64,000 nucleotides of DNA from JAEINY01 sp942490535 (GCA_942490535.1 CALNXQ010000008.1:558001-622000); one strand, 5' to 3'. Positions 53,196 through 61,727 are shown, counted from the first letter of the stretch. Made by a program: numbers and translations. The notes: generated by a model not told the origin, from the letters alone.

Positions 53196-53951
53196 TTAAT
53201 TATTTAAGAGGGTTAACAAATAAAACTCAGGAAAGTGTTTTATGGGTTTACCGGTTGCGATGTTAAACATTACATGGGTACACATCGATGCGACGGTCCA
53301 TGATGCTATAGCTAATTGTGGAGGTGGTAGTTGCTTGTTCTCTTCTTTGTATTTTTTTACGATTTCATCGATCCATAATTGGGGGTGATTCCAGAATTTT
53401 AAATAGCTGGAAACATAGTCTACCATTGTCAATTCATTGAATTGCTCACCCGTTTTGGTTATTGTTTCCAGCGAAAGTCCATTCGGCATGATTATGGTTA
53501 GTAAGCCTCCCCAACCAAGGTTATAAGGATGCAAAACAGGGATTTCATGCGCCTGACATATTTTGTCAAAAACCAAAGGTATATCAGTAGTCCAATCCAG
53601 TGCATTAATGGCTACACGGTGCCCTTTTATAAATCCTTCAGCGTTTGATTCTGTAAGGAAGCAGTTGTGACATGTAATTTTCACATCCGGATTAATGGAT
53701 TTTAAACGCTGTTCAATAGAACTGACCTTGGCCTGGCCTATATCAGCTTCCACATAATTTTGCCTGTTTAAGTTTGACTTTTCAACGTTATCACCATCAA
53801 TAATGGTAAAAGTTTCAAAGCCTACGCGTAGTGCGCATTCAGCAATGATACTTCCTATGCCGCTTCCGCCTAGTATAATTGGAAAGTGCTTTACAAGTTC
53901 TTGTTCTTTATCACTAACGTACAATCTGTTTCTGCTATATCTTGTTTCCAT
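53196..53951 (-). CDS. ThiF/MoeB/HesA-like E1 adenylyltransferase
   Basis: 251 residues with the E1 Rossmann fold: nucleotide-binding GGSGIGSIIAECALRVGF at about 28-45, the ribose-binding Asp and arginine finger in IDGDNVEKSNLNRQNYVEAD, and INALDWTTDIPLVFDKICQ. It lacks the CxxC zinc pairs of MoeB/ThiF and has no obvious catalytic Cys in the usual place, as in E1-like enzymes that only adenylate a peptide or small carboxylate (for example MccB or cyclodehydratase partners). No ubiquitin-like partner is nearby. Its promoter has the same operator-21 bp-(-7) layout as the acyltransferase and P-loop-like genes. Confidence 0.82.
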   Translation of the reverse strand: METRYSRNRLYVSDKEQELVKHFPIILGGSGIGSIIAECALRVGFETFTIIDGDNVEKSNLNRQNYVEADIGQAKVSSIEQRLKSINPDVKITCHNCFLTESNAEGFIKGHRVAINALDWTTDIPLVFDKICQAHEIPVLHPYNLGWGGLLTIIMPNGLSLETITKTGEQFNELTMVDYVSSYLKFWNHPQLWIDEIVKKYKEENKQLPPPQLAIASWTVASMCTHVMFNIATGKPIKHFPEFYLLTLLNN

Positions 53952-53974
53952 GATTCATGTTTTAATTTGTACTA

Positions 53975-54021
53975 CGAAATTAGTTCCATGGTTAAAAATA
54001 AACACTACACCATAGGGTAGT
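53975..54021 (-). promoter_or_regulatory. Operator and promoter of the ThiF-like gene
   Basis: Operator ACTACAC-CATA-GGGTAGT at 54004-54021 and, exactly 21 bp downstream on the minus strand, TAATTTCG at 53975-53982 (one mismatch to TAnnTTTG), 23 bp before the start codon at 53951. No clear second operator 38 bp further upstream. Confidence 0.75.
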
Positions 54022-54069
54022 TTTAAGACCATAGGCCTGCGGTATATAAAGAAATAGTACAATTTCAAC

Positions 54070-54252
54070 ATGAATATAATACATTTTAAAAAGCTATTTC
54101 AAAGAATGAACATGCCAACACTCTTTTTCATGATTTTTATTGCTGTGCTCGCTTTGATATTGGTGACATATATAAATTTCCTGCAGTGCAGCACAGGGAT
54201 CATAAAGCTATTAGATTTGAAAGCCTCCGTCCGGAAAAAAATGTATTTTTAG
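54070..54252 (+). CDS. Possible small single-pass membrane protein
   Basis: 60 codons with one strongly hydrophobic segment at about 17-36 (LFFMIFIAVLALILVTYINF) and a basic tail (KASVRKKMYF). It starts 49 bp from the operator at 54004 on the other side of the ThiF-like promoter and ends 20 bp before the next gene. I do not recognise it. It could be a real small protein of the regulon or chance. Confidence 0.3.
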   Translation: MNIIHFKKLFQRMNMPTLFFMIFIAVLALILVTYINFLQCSTGIIKLLDLKASVRKKMYF

Positions 54253-54272
54253 ACCCTCATAATACATGACCC

Positions 54273-55061
54273 ATGAATTACAGGCAAGGATTTAAATTGG
54301 GATTGCAGTCCTACAGTGAAGCATTTTCATTCATCTTTAAAAACAAGTTAGGCGGATACTTCCTCTTTCCGCTATTGCTGAACCTGGTTTTATTTGCCAT
54401 CGGATTTTATTCTATTAGCGCCTGGGGGAACCAACTCATTGAGCACTTAAATGAATGGATGGGCATTGAGAGCTGGGATTTCTGGGGTGCTTCAGTTCTG
54501 GCAGGCTCCATCAAGTGGCTCGTTTGGCTGATTCTTCGCTTGCTGTTTTTCCTGACATACGCCTACTTGGGTGGATACCTGATTATCATTCTATTATCAC
54601 CGGTTTTCGCTTTTCTCTCTGAAAAAACAGAGAATATACTAACAAACCGCAATACGCCTTTTAATGTGCGTCAATTTTTGAAAGACATACGCCGTGGAGT
54701 TTTACTGGCCCTCCGCAACCTCACCATTGAACTATTACTAACACTCGCCTTGTTTATTCTAAGCTTCATACCGATAGTGGGGTATTTTACGACCCTCATT
54801 TTATTTCTGGTTTCCGCCTATTTTTACGGGTTCTCATTCATCGATTACACCTTGGAACGCCAACGACTGGACATTCAGCACAGCGTTCGCTTTATCCGCA
54901 GCAACAAAGGTCTGGCCATCGGCAATGGGTTTGTATTCTGCCTGGTCTTAATGATTCCGTTCATCGGGGTTTCCCTGGCTGGTTTTATCGCCATCATTTC
55001 CGTAGTAGCAGCCACCATTTCGGCCAACAAAGTAATCAACGATAAATCCATTGGCTATTAA
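54273..55061 (+). CDS. CysZ/EI24-like membrane protein
   Basis: Integral membrane protein of 262 residues with several hydrophobic segments, the EI24/CysZ fold: starts MNYRQGFKLGLQSYSEAFSF, then LGGYFLFPLLLNLVLFAIGF, YLIIILLSPVFAFLSEKTE, and YGFSFIDYTLERQRLDI before the conserved VRFIRSNKGLAIGNG. CysZ in enterobacteria transports sulfate; the Bacteroidota members are only assumed to be transporters. Single gene. Function uncertain beyond family. Confidence 0.8.
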   Translation: MNYRQGFKLGLQSYSEAFSFIFKNKLGGYFLFPLLLNLVLFAIGFYSISAWGNQLIEHLNEWMGIESWDFWGASVLAGSIKWLVWLILRLLFFLTYAYLGGYLIIILLSPVFAFLSEKTENILTNRNTPFNVRQFLKDIRRGVLLALRNLTIELLLTLALFILSFIPIVGYFTTLILFLVSAYFYGFSFIDYTLERQRLDIQHSVRFIRSNKGLAIGNGFVFCLVLMIPFIGVSLAGFIAIISVVAATISANKVINDKSIGY

Positions 55062-55196
55062 TCCCCCTCACAAGAGGCAGCCAGGAATGGTCATCCCGTT
55101 AAAAAGCACCTTTTCCTAAAAAACTAGTGACAAAAAAAAGATAGAATTCTGATATAACTCATCTCTGGAAGGGAGTAATTAATTTGTAAAGCTGAG

Positions 55197-55204
55197 TAGC
55201 TTTG
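55197..55204 (+). promoter_or_regulatory. Candidate -7 box TAGCTTTG for proC
   Basis: Exact TAnnTTTG match, 41 bp upstream of the proC start, without a -33 element at the usual distance. Confidence 0.35.
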
Positions 55205-55245
55205 CAGCGATAATTTATTATTTAAAAACCCAAGAGAGTTATAAT

Positions 55246-56052
55246 ATGATATCGAAGAACATTGCCATTTTAGGTGGAGGTAATTTAGGCTCATCCATAG
55301 CAAAAGGATTAGTTAAAAGCGGATTGATGCAAGCCAACCAAATTACGGTGACAAACCTGGATTTGGCCTTGATTCAAAACCTCAAAGACGAAGCAGGGGT
55401 GAACATCACCACTAATAACGAGGAAGCAGTGAGTCAGGCCGACATCGTCATTGTGGCCGTCAAACCAACCGCAGCGCGCTTCATTATTAATGAGATTAAG
55501 GATGCTCTGCAACCCAACAGACATGTAGTCATTTCAGTAATCTCAGGCATTAAACTGCCCGATTTGGAGGAGCTTCTGGGAGACATTCCGGTGATCCGCG
55601 CCATGCCCAATACGGCCATTGCTATCCAGGAATCTATGACAGCCCTCTCATTCAACCAGAAAGGATTGGCTCATAAAGAGGAAGTGGTTCAGATTTTCGA
55701 TCAATTGGGATCCACCATGATTATTCCCGAAGCCCAGATGCCGGCTGCCACCGTATTAGCCTCCTGTGGCATTGCCTTTGCCCTGCGTTTCATGCGGGCC
55801 GCCTCACAAGGAGGAATTGAAATTGGCTTCTCCTCCAAGCAATCGCTGGAGATCGCGGCTCAAATCATGAAAGGAGCCTCCAAATTAATCATTGAAAACG
55901 GCACACACCCGGAACCTGAAATTGACAAGGTAACAACGCCGCTGGGTGTGACAATCAAGTCCTTAAATAAAATGGAGCATGAAGGATTCAGCTCTTCGCT
56001 GGTACAGGGCGTGGTAACCGGTTATAATAAAATATTGGAAACAGAATCGTAA
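55246..56052 (+). CDS. proC: Pyrroline-5-carboxylate reductase
   Basis: Last step of proline synthesis, reducing 1-pyrroline-5-carboxylate with NAD(P)H. 268 residues with dinucleotide motif ILGGGNLGSSIAKGL at 8-22, DIVIVAVKPTAARFI, the family segment VISVISGIKLPDLEELLG, IRAMPNTAIAIQESMTALS, and the C-terminal dimer signature KVTTPLGVTIKSLNKMEHEG. Normal length. Own promoter and terminator. Confidence 0.95.
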   Translation: MISKNIAILGGGNLGSSIAKGLVKSGLMQANQITVTNLDLALIQNLKDEAGVNITTNNEEAVSQADIVIVAVKPTAARFIINEIKDALQPNRHVVISVISGIKLPDLEELLGDIPVIRAMPNTAIAIQESMTALSFNQKGLAHKEEVVQIFDQLGSTMIIPEAQMPAATVLASCGIAFALRFMRAASQGGIEIGFSSKQSLEIAAQIMKGASKLIIENGTHPEPEIDKVTTPLGVTIKSLNKMEHEGFSSSLVQGVVTGYNKILETES

Positions 56053-56077
56053 ATCGATTTTACTTATAGACCAACCG

Positions 56078-56113
56078 AAAAGCAGCTGTATTTCATAATA
56101 TAGCTGCTTTTTT
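56078..56113 (+). terminator. Intrinsic terminator of proC
   Basis: Stem AAAAGCAGCT / AGCTGCTTTT with a short AT-rich loop followed by T-run, 25 bp after the proC stop. Confidence 0.88.
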
Positions 56114-56223
56114 ACTCTTTTTCAAACCAGTCAGTAAAAAACGGAACTGGTCTAACTCGCCAAACAATTGCCACATCCAGTTAAATATGATTACATTGGA
56201 GCAGACACCATTCTTTTCAAATT

Positions 56224-56610
56224 ATGAAAATAGTCAAACCAATAAAAACGTTCCTTACTAAGCGCCTTCAAAGTTTTAAATATGCCTTTGCCGGATTTAA
56301 ATGGCTGTTTCGTACCCAAACAAATGCCCGCATCCACCTGGCAGCGGCTCTATTGGCCATTACACTGGCATTCATCCTTCAGTTATCCTCCGGCGAGTGG
56401 TTATGGATCAGCCTGGCCATTATTCTGGTTTTTATGGCCGAACTCTTCAACAGCGTCCTTGAATACCTGGCGGATGCCATACACCCCGAACAACATTCAA
56501 AAATAGGAATGGCCAAAGACATGGGAGCAGCAGCTACGCTTTTAACGGCATTCTTCGCAATAATAACAGGCTGCCTTGTTTTTGGCACCCGCTTGCTTTT
56601 ACGCTTTTAA
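56224..56610 (+). CDS. Diacylglycerol/undecaprenol kinase family protein
   Basis: Small inner-membrane kinase of 128 residues with three membrane helices. The family signature is complete: ARIHLAAALLAI, then MAELFNSVLEYLADAIHPEQ with catalytic-site residues Glu73, Asn76 and Glu80, and HSKIGMAKDMGAAATLL. In Gram-positives these phosphorylate undecaprenol, in proteobacteria diacylglycerol; for Bacteroidota either is possible. Single gene between proC and the carboxyltransferase operon. Confidence 0.9.
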   Translation: MKIVKPIKTFLTKRLQSFKYAFAGFKWLFRTQTNARIHLAAALLAITLAFILQLSSGEWLWISLAIILVFMAELFNSVLEYLADAIHPEQHSKIGMAKDMGAAATLLTAFFAIITGCLVFGTRLLLRF

Positions 56611-56897
56611 AATTCCATTCCATCGTTCTTTTTCCATCCCTGACAAACCGTCTTTCTATCAGCTCCATTAATACCAAAAGGTTACATCAAAACAGGTTTA
56701 TTTTCACTGATTATTATCATCCTATTTCGAGCTAAAAGCCCCAATAAACCTGCACTTTTAACACTTTAAAGAAATATTTCGCTAATTTTAGCTTTTTTAA
56801 CACTTAGGATGGCCCAAACAAAGTTGTACTGTCTATTTTTACCGCCGAAAACTACAATTAAAGAATTTTTGGTGTAATTTATAAAATATCTGATTCT

Positions 56898-58454
56898 ATG
56901 AAAGTATCTGAAAAGATCGACCTTCTGAAGAAGAAAAGAGAAGCCGTTAAACAAATGGGTGGAGCTGATCGTGTTGCCAAGCAAAACGAGAAAGGGAAAC
57001 TCTCAGCCCGTCAACGTGTGGACTATCTGTTCGACGAAGGTACATTCCGCGAAGTGGACATGTTTGTGGAACACCGTTCCACTAATTTCGGACTGGAAAA
57101 AGTAGAGGTACCATCTGATGGCGTAATTATCGGTCATGGTAAAGTAAATGGTCGTCACGTATTCGCTTTTTCTCAGGATTTCACCTCTCGTGGAGGATCT
57201 CTTGGAGAAATGCACGCTGCCAAGATTTGTAAAATCATGGACATGGCTGTGAAAGCTGGTGCACCCGTTGTTGGATTGAACGATTCAGGCGGTGCTCGTG
57301 TGGAAGAAGGCGTAGATGCTTTGAAAGGCTACGGAGACATTTTTATGCGTAACTCACGTGCTTCAGGGGTGATTCCGCAAATCTCGGCCATTATGGGACC
57401 ATGTGCCGGAGGTGCTGTGTACTCACCTGCCATGACAGATTTTGTGTACATGGTGAAAAAACAAAGCCACATGTTCATCACCAGCCCTTACGTAATTAAA
57501 ACGGTAACGGGTGAAGAAACGACTTTTGAAGAATTAGGTGGTGCCTTGGTGCACAACTCAAAAAGTGGTAATGCCCACTTTGCCTGCGAAAGCGATGAGG
57601 ATACCTTAGATAGTATCAAAGAATTATTGGAGTACCTTCCGAACAACAACATGGAAGAAGCACCTTTAATTCCAATGGGAGATGATCCGGAACGGATGTG
57701 TCCTGAATTGGATACCATCATCCCGGATGATTCGAAAACACCTTACGACATGAAAAGTGTCATCGAATCAGTGGTAGATGCCGGTGAGTTCTATGAAGTA
57801 CATGAAAGCTATGCCGAAAATGCCATTGTTGGTTTCGCCCGCTTGAACAACCGCTCGGTGGGTATCATCGGTAACCAGCCAATGATTCAGGCCGGTTGTC
57901 TGGACATCGACGCATCGGATAAAATCAGCCGCTTCGTACGTACGTGTGATGCCTTCAACATTCCATTGATCTCTTTTGTTGACGTACCAGGCTACTTACC
58001 AGGTGTACAGCAAGAGTGGGATGGCATCATCCGTCATGGGGCTAAATTATTGTGGTCCTACGCTGAGGCAACAGTACCTAAATTCACCGTAGTTACGCGT
58101 AAAGATTACGGTGGCTCCTACATCGCCATGTGTTCAAAACACTTAGGTGCGGATATGGTATTTGCCTGGCCAACCGCTGAAATCGCTGTAATGGGTGCCA
58201 AAGGTGCTGTAGAGGTAATCTCTACTTACCGTAAGCAAATCTCTGAAGCAGACGACAAACAAGCCAAAACACAGGAGAAAATCGAAGAATACGAAGAGGC
58301 TTTTAACGTGCCTTACTTAGCTGCGAAACGTGGTTATGTAGATGATGTGATTTTACCAAGTGAAACACGTCAGCGTTTGATCGACGGCTTGGAAGCCATG
58401 TGCACCAAAACAGAGATTTTACCTCCTAAAAAACACGGTAACATTCCATTATAA
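56898..58454 (+). CDS. Acyl-CoA carboxyltransferase subunit (methylmalonyl-CoA/propionyl-CoA type)
   Basis: 518-residue carboxyltransferase that moves a carboxyl group between methylmalonyl/propionyl-CoA and biotin; the counterpart of transcarboxylase 12S, MmdA and PccB. Two crotonase-like halves with the oxyanion segments GLNDSGGARVEEGVDALKGY and CAGGAVYSPAMTDF in the first, and DASDKISRFVRTCDAFNIPL, FVDVPGYLPG and KDYGGSYIAMCSKHLGAD in the second. First gene of a three-gene operon with a small subunit-like protein and a biotinylated pyruvate/oxaloacetate carboxyltransferase, pointing to the succinate-propionate pathway. Confidence 0.93.
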   Translation: MKVSEKIDLLKKKREAVKQMGGADRVAKQNEKGKLSARQRVDYLFDEGTFREVDMFVEHRSTNFGLEKVEVPSDGVIIGHGKVNGRHVFAFSQDFTSRGGSLGEMHAAKICKIMDMAVKAGAPVVGLNDSGGARVEEGVDALKGYGDIFMRNSRASGVIPQISAIMGPCAGGAVYSPAMTDFVYMVKKQSHMFITSPYVIKTVTGEETTFEELGGALVHNSKSGNAHFACESDEDTLDSIKELLEYLPNNNMEEAPLIPMGDDPERMCPELDTIIPDDSKTPYDMKSVIESVVDAGEFYEVHESYAENAIVGFARLNNRSVGIIGNQPMIQAGCLDIDASDKISRFVRTCDAFNIPLISFVDVPGYLPGVQQEWDGIIRHGAKLLWSYAEATVPKFTVVTRKDYGGSYIAMCSKHLGADMVFAWPTAEIAVMGAKGAVEVISTYRKQISEADDKQAKTQEKIEEYEEAFNVPYLAAKRGYVDDVILPSETRQRLIDGLEAMCTKTEILPPKKHGNIPL

Positions 58455-58466
58455 TCTGATATTATC

Positions 58467-58652
58467 ATGACTGACAGACAGAAAAAAATGAAAGCTGCAC
58501 TAGCAGCAGTAGCACACTACCTGGAGCAGGAAGCTCTGCAAGAATCACCAGTCGCAAACAACAATGCCTGGAGTGAAATGGGTAAGGAAATCATTATGAA
58601 GAACCGGGCTATGGTTCAACGTCGTGGTCGGGTGATAAGATCCAGAGCATAA
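58467..58652 (+). CDS. Small accessory subunit-like protein of the carboxyltransferase operon
   Basis: 61 residues, MTDRQKKMKAALAAVAHYLE start, 12 bp after the carboxyltransferase gene. Conserved-looking tail WSEMGKEIIMKNRAMVQRRG. By size and place it resembles the small delta/epsilon subunits of methylmalonyl-CoA decarboxylases or the epsilon subunit of acyl-CoA carboxylases, which stabilise the complex. I infer that from context; there is no transmembrane helix as in OadG-type gamma subunits. Confidence 0.7.
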   Translation: MTDRQKKMKAALAAVAHYLEQEALQESPVANNNAWSEMGKEIIMKNRAMVQRRGRVIRSRA

Positions 58653-58767
58653 TACAATACCAATTATTAGTGGTCAATGATTACCTAGCAATGATTGACC
58701 ATTAATAATGATTTGAGTTTGATGAGGCATTACTCATGAAACATTAATCATTAAACATTAGAAAAAG

Positions 58768-60675
58768 ATGAAATTCGATAAGCACGGGGTCTTGGAAATG
58801 GCCCAATTACAATATGCAGCTGACCGCCCAAAGGCAGCTAACCCAATTAAAATTCAGGACTGTAGTCTACGTGACGGTCACCAGTCGTTGTTTGCCACAC
58901 GTGGTCGTACCGAGGACATGATCCCGGTAGCTGAAATGATGGACGAAGTCGGTTTTCACGCCATTGAAACATGGGGTGGTGCGACTTTCGACACCATGCA
59001 CCGTTACCTGGGTGAAGATCCATGGGAGCGTTTACGTACCCTGAAAAAATACATGCCTAAAACACCATTCTGGATGTTGTTGCGCGGTCAAAACGTTGTG
59101 GGTTACCGTAACTATGCCGATGATGTGGTACGTGCTTTCGTACAGCGTTCCATCGACAATGGGATGGACATCTTTCGTTGTTTCGATGCCTTGAATGACT
59201 ACCGTAACTTCGAGACCGCTGCCAAAGTGATCAAAGAAAACGATAAGCATTTCCAGGGTGTGGTATGTTACACATTGAACGAGCCCCGTTTGGGTGGTGA
59301 TGTGTACAACATGGAATACTACATCAACAAAGTGAAAGAATTGGTGGATTTTGGTGTGGATTCCATCTGTATCAAAGACATGGCTGGTTTGATCGCACCT
59401 TACGACATCTACAACTTAGTTCGTGAGATCAAAACGTTCACTGATATTCCATTGAACCTGCACACCCACTTTACCTCCGGTATGGGTGATTTGGCCATCT
59501 TCAAAGCCATTGAAGCCGGCGTGGATATGGTAGATACGTGTATGGGACCTTACGCTTACCGTACGTCTCATGCCGCTTGTGAGCCAATCATCATGTCCCT
59601 GTTAGGAACAAACCGTGATTCAGGTCTGGACATCAAAAAGATCACAGCCATCACCGACGAGATGGAGAAATACATCCCGAAATACAAGCACTTAGATAAC
59701 AACCCGAATTACGCGATTACTGACATCAACGTGATTCTTCACCAAACACCGGGTGGTATGTTGTCTAACCTGGTGAACCAGTTGAAGGCCATGAACGCCC
59801 TTGACAAATTGCCGGAAGTATTCCGTTTGTTACCGAAAGTACGTAAGGATCTTGGTAATATTCCTTTGGTAACGCCAACTTCTCAAATCGTAGGAGTACA
59901 GACGGTAAACAACGTGTTATTTGATAAATTCGAAGGCGAATATGCTCAAATCACCGAGCAGGTAAAAGACCTTTGCTACGGATTGTATGGCAAAACCACA
60001 CATCCGATCAACCCAGAGGTACAGAAAAAAGCCTTAAAAGGCTATCCTCGTGGCGAGCAGCCTATCACAGACCGTCCTGGAGCGATTTTAGAGCCGGAGA
60101 TGGAAGGTGTGAAAGCGCAATTTGGTGAGTTAGCCAAAGACATCGACGACGAAGTATTGTGTGCCTTGTATCCGGTTACCGGCAAACGCTTCCTGAAGTG
60201 GAAATACGGCCTGGAGGAAGTACCTGCTGATGTGAAAGCCAAAACCATGGAAGAAGTAGAGAAAGAGCAGGAGTTAATCCGCAAAGCACTTTCTGGCGAA
60301 CTGACTTCGAAAGGAAGCGGCAACGGCAATACACGTGAGCTGGAAGTAACTGTTGATGGCGAAACCTTCAAAGTGGAAATCAACGATCCGAACGCTGCCA
60401 ATCAGCCACGTGCCCGTCGTAGCAAAGAGGGTAAAGTGAAAGAAGTGGAGCAAACCGGTAGCTTAACGGCGCCCATCCCCGGAATGGTGGTTGAGTACAA
60501 GAAAAAAGTGGGTGACGAAGTAAAAGCTGGTGAAACAGTGGTTGTTTTGGAAGCCATGAAAATGATGAACAACCTGGATTCAACCGTGGACGGTGTGGTT
60601 TCTGAAATCAGATACGAATCAGGCGACTCCGTAACAAAAGGTGATGTATTGATGGTGATTGAGCCAAACGCTTAA
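58768..60675 (+). CDS. Pyruvate/oxaloacetate carboxyltransferase with C-terminal biotinyl domain (5S-1.3S fusion)
   Basis: 635 residues. HMGL-like TIM barrel with IQDCSLRDGHQSLFATR at about 29-45, IETWGGATFDTMHRYL, the carboxylated-lysine loop SICIKDMAG and the metal ligands in NLHTHFTSGMG. A conserved carboxylase domain follows, then a linker and a biotinyl domain with the biotin lysine K598 in EAMKMMNN. Matches oxaloacetate decarboxylase alpha, PycB and transcarboxylase 5S+1.3S. Beside a 12S-like gene and with no membrane beta subunit in this operon, a methylmalonyl-CoA:pyruvate transcarboxylase is the best reading; a sodium-pump decarboxylase with beta encoded elsewhere is the alternative. 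Confidence 0.92.
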   Translation: MKFDKHGVLEMAQLQYAADRPKAANPIKIQDCSLRDGHQSLFATRGRTEDMIPVAEMMDEVGFHAIETWGGATFDTMHRYLGEDPWERLRTLKKYMPKTPFWMLLRGQNVVGYRNYADDVVRAFVQRSIDNGMDIFRCFDALNDYRNFETAAKVIKENDKHFQGVVCYTLNEPRLGGDVYNMEYYINKVKELVDFGVDSICIKDMAGLIAPYDIYNLVREIKTFTDIPLNLHTHFTSGMGDLAIFKAIEAGVDMVDTCMGPYAYRTSHAACEPIIMSLLGTNRDSGLDIKKITAITDEMEKYIPKYKHLDNNPNYAITDINVILHQTPGGMLSNLVNQLKAMNALDKLPEVFRLLPKVRKDLGNIPLVTPTSQIVGVQTVNNVLFDKFEGEYAQITEQVKDLCYGLYGKTTHPINPEVQKKALKGYPRGEQPITDRPGAILEPEMEGVKAQFGELAKDIDDEVLCALYPVTGKRFLKWKYGLEEVPADVKAKTMEEVEKEQELIRKALSGELTSKGSGNGNTRELEVTVDGETFKVEINDPNAANQPRARRSKEGKVKEVEQTGSLTAPIPGMVVEYKKKVGDEVKAGETVVVLEAMKMMNNLDSTVDGVVSEIRYESGDSVTKGDVLMVIEPNA

Positions 60676-60696
60676 TCAAATCTATCTATAAAATCT

Positions 60697-60729
60697 GAAA
60701 AGGCAGACCATTGCGGTCTGCCTTTTTTT
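60697..60729 (+). terminator. Intrinsic terminator of the carboxyltransferase operon
   Basis: Stem AAAGGCAGACC / GGTCTGCCTTT with a 5-base loop and seven T, about 22 bp after the stop. Confidence 0.93.
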
Positions 60730-61183
60730 GTATGGCTTCAGGTAACTCAGCAATAACCTGCTTCGTCACCCAATGCCTACCCAAATTAACCAGGCGTCCC
60801 CCTTCGCTTCAGGCTCAGGGCCGGGCTTTCCCCTGCTACTCCTCGCCAGCCGCCTCTAGTTAACCCTGAAATTTCACAATTGGCTGCGGGGTATCCGGTC
60901 CAATCCCTGGGCGAAATCATGCTAAAACCCAACATACATGAAAATTGAAAGAGGTACATAAAACAAAGCACACCTTGCATGCACCCCCTTCATCGATCAC
61001 CATATGTTAATAAAAGCTAAAAGCCATTGGTATACTCATTAAAATGTTATGTTTGTATCCAACAGTTTTGTGACACGACGATGCAACCACATTCAAATAC
61101 ACTAAAATTCCTAAAACTGGCAGGACACTCCCTTCGTTCCGGCCGGTAATACCTCTGTCAATTTTACCCTCACATAGATACAA
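60730..61183. other. Intergenic region with GC-rich segment and untranslated leader
   Basis: No supported gene. Positions 60790-60910 are much more GC-rich than the surroundings (TCAGGCTCAGGGCCGGGC, GCCAGCCGCCTC) and look like a dispersed intergenic repeat or foreign insert. Positions 61020-61183 lead into the terminator hairpin at 61184 and probably belong to a leader or small RNA. Confidence 0.4.
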
Positions 61184-61209
61184 GGCCGGTTCACACCGGT
61201 CTTTTTTTT
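61184..61209 (+). terminator. Terminator hairpin just upstream of the Rnk-like gene
   Basis: Stem GGCCGGT / ACCGGTC (one G-U pair) with loop TCAC and eight T, ending 18 bp before the start at 61228. The preceding operon already has its own terminator at 60697, so this one closes a separate short transcript or acts as an attenuator. Confidence 0.75.
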
Positions 61210-61227
61210 ATTTAAAACAATAACACC

Positions 61228-61638
61228 ATGAAAAACTTAATCATCAATCAAAATGACTCCATGCGCATAAAAAGCCTGGTGGCCGACAATAAAGCCAAAC
61301 GAAAATTTCAGAACCAGGAAATTTTTAACCTCATTCGAGAAATTGAACGAGGCGAATGTCTGCCCCCGGAAAAAATACCCCCCCAGGTGGTCACCATGAA
61401 TTCCATTGTGCGAATACGCTACATGGACACCAATAAAACGGTGGACCTCCAAATCGTGTATCCCGATCAGGCCGACATCAAACAAAACAAGTTGTCCATT
61501 TTTGCCCCCATTGCCACGGCTTTATTGGGTTACCGGACCGGTGACCGCATTGACTGGGAAGTCCCCAAAGGCACCATTTCCCTGCTCATCGAAGAGATTT
61601 TGTACCAACCGGAAGAGGCGGGTCATTTTCATCTGTAG
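61228..61638 (+). CDS. GreA/GreB C-terminal family protein, Rnk-like
   Basis: 136 residues. The C-terminal half matches the GreA/GreB C-terminal (FKBP-like) domain as found in Rnk: MNSIVRIRYMDTNKTVDLQI, VYPDQAD, KLSIFAPIATALLGYRTGD, WEVPKGTISLLIEEILYQPE. The N-terminal part is a short helical hairpin, not the long GreA coiled coil, so it should bind RNA polymerase without cleaving RNA, as reported for Rnk. Single gene behind an intrinsic terminator, with a second strong terminator after it. Confidence 0.88.
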   Translation: MKNLIINQNDSMRIKSLVADNKAKRKFQNQEIFNLIREIERGECLPPEKIPPQVVTMNSIVRIRYMDTNKTVDLQIVYPDQADIKQNKLSIFAPIATALLGYRTGDRIDWEVPKGTISLLIEEILYQPEEAGHFHL

Positions 61639-61675
61639 GCGCTCAATCAAACAGCCCTTTTTTTGTAAAGAACAG

Positions 61676-61727
61676 CCGGGAGGTATACCTGAGCATTTGA
61701 CATTCAAAAGGTATAACTCCCGGTTTT
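61676..61727 (+). terminator. Intrinsic terminator of the Rnk-like gene
   Basis: 15-bp stem CCGGGAGGTATACCT / AGGTATAACTCCCGG with one mismatch and an 18-base loop, followed by TTTTATAT; 38 bp after the stop. Confidence 0.85.

Noticed and set aside
60790..60910. GC-rich segment considered as a tRNA or structured RNA gene
   Set aside because: No acceptor stem, no GTTCRANYC loop and no CCA-compatible end could be found.
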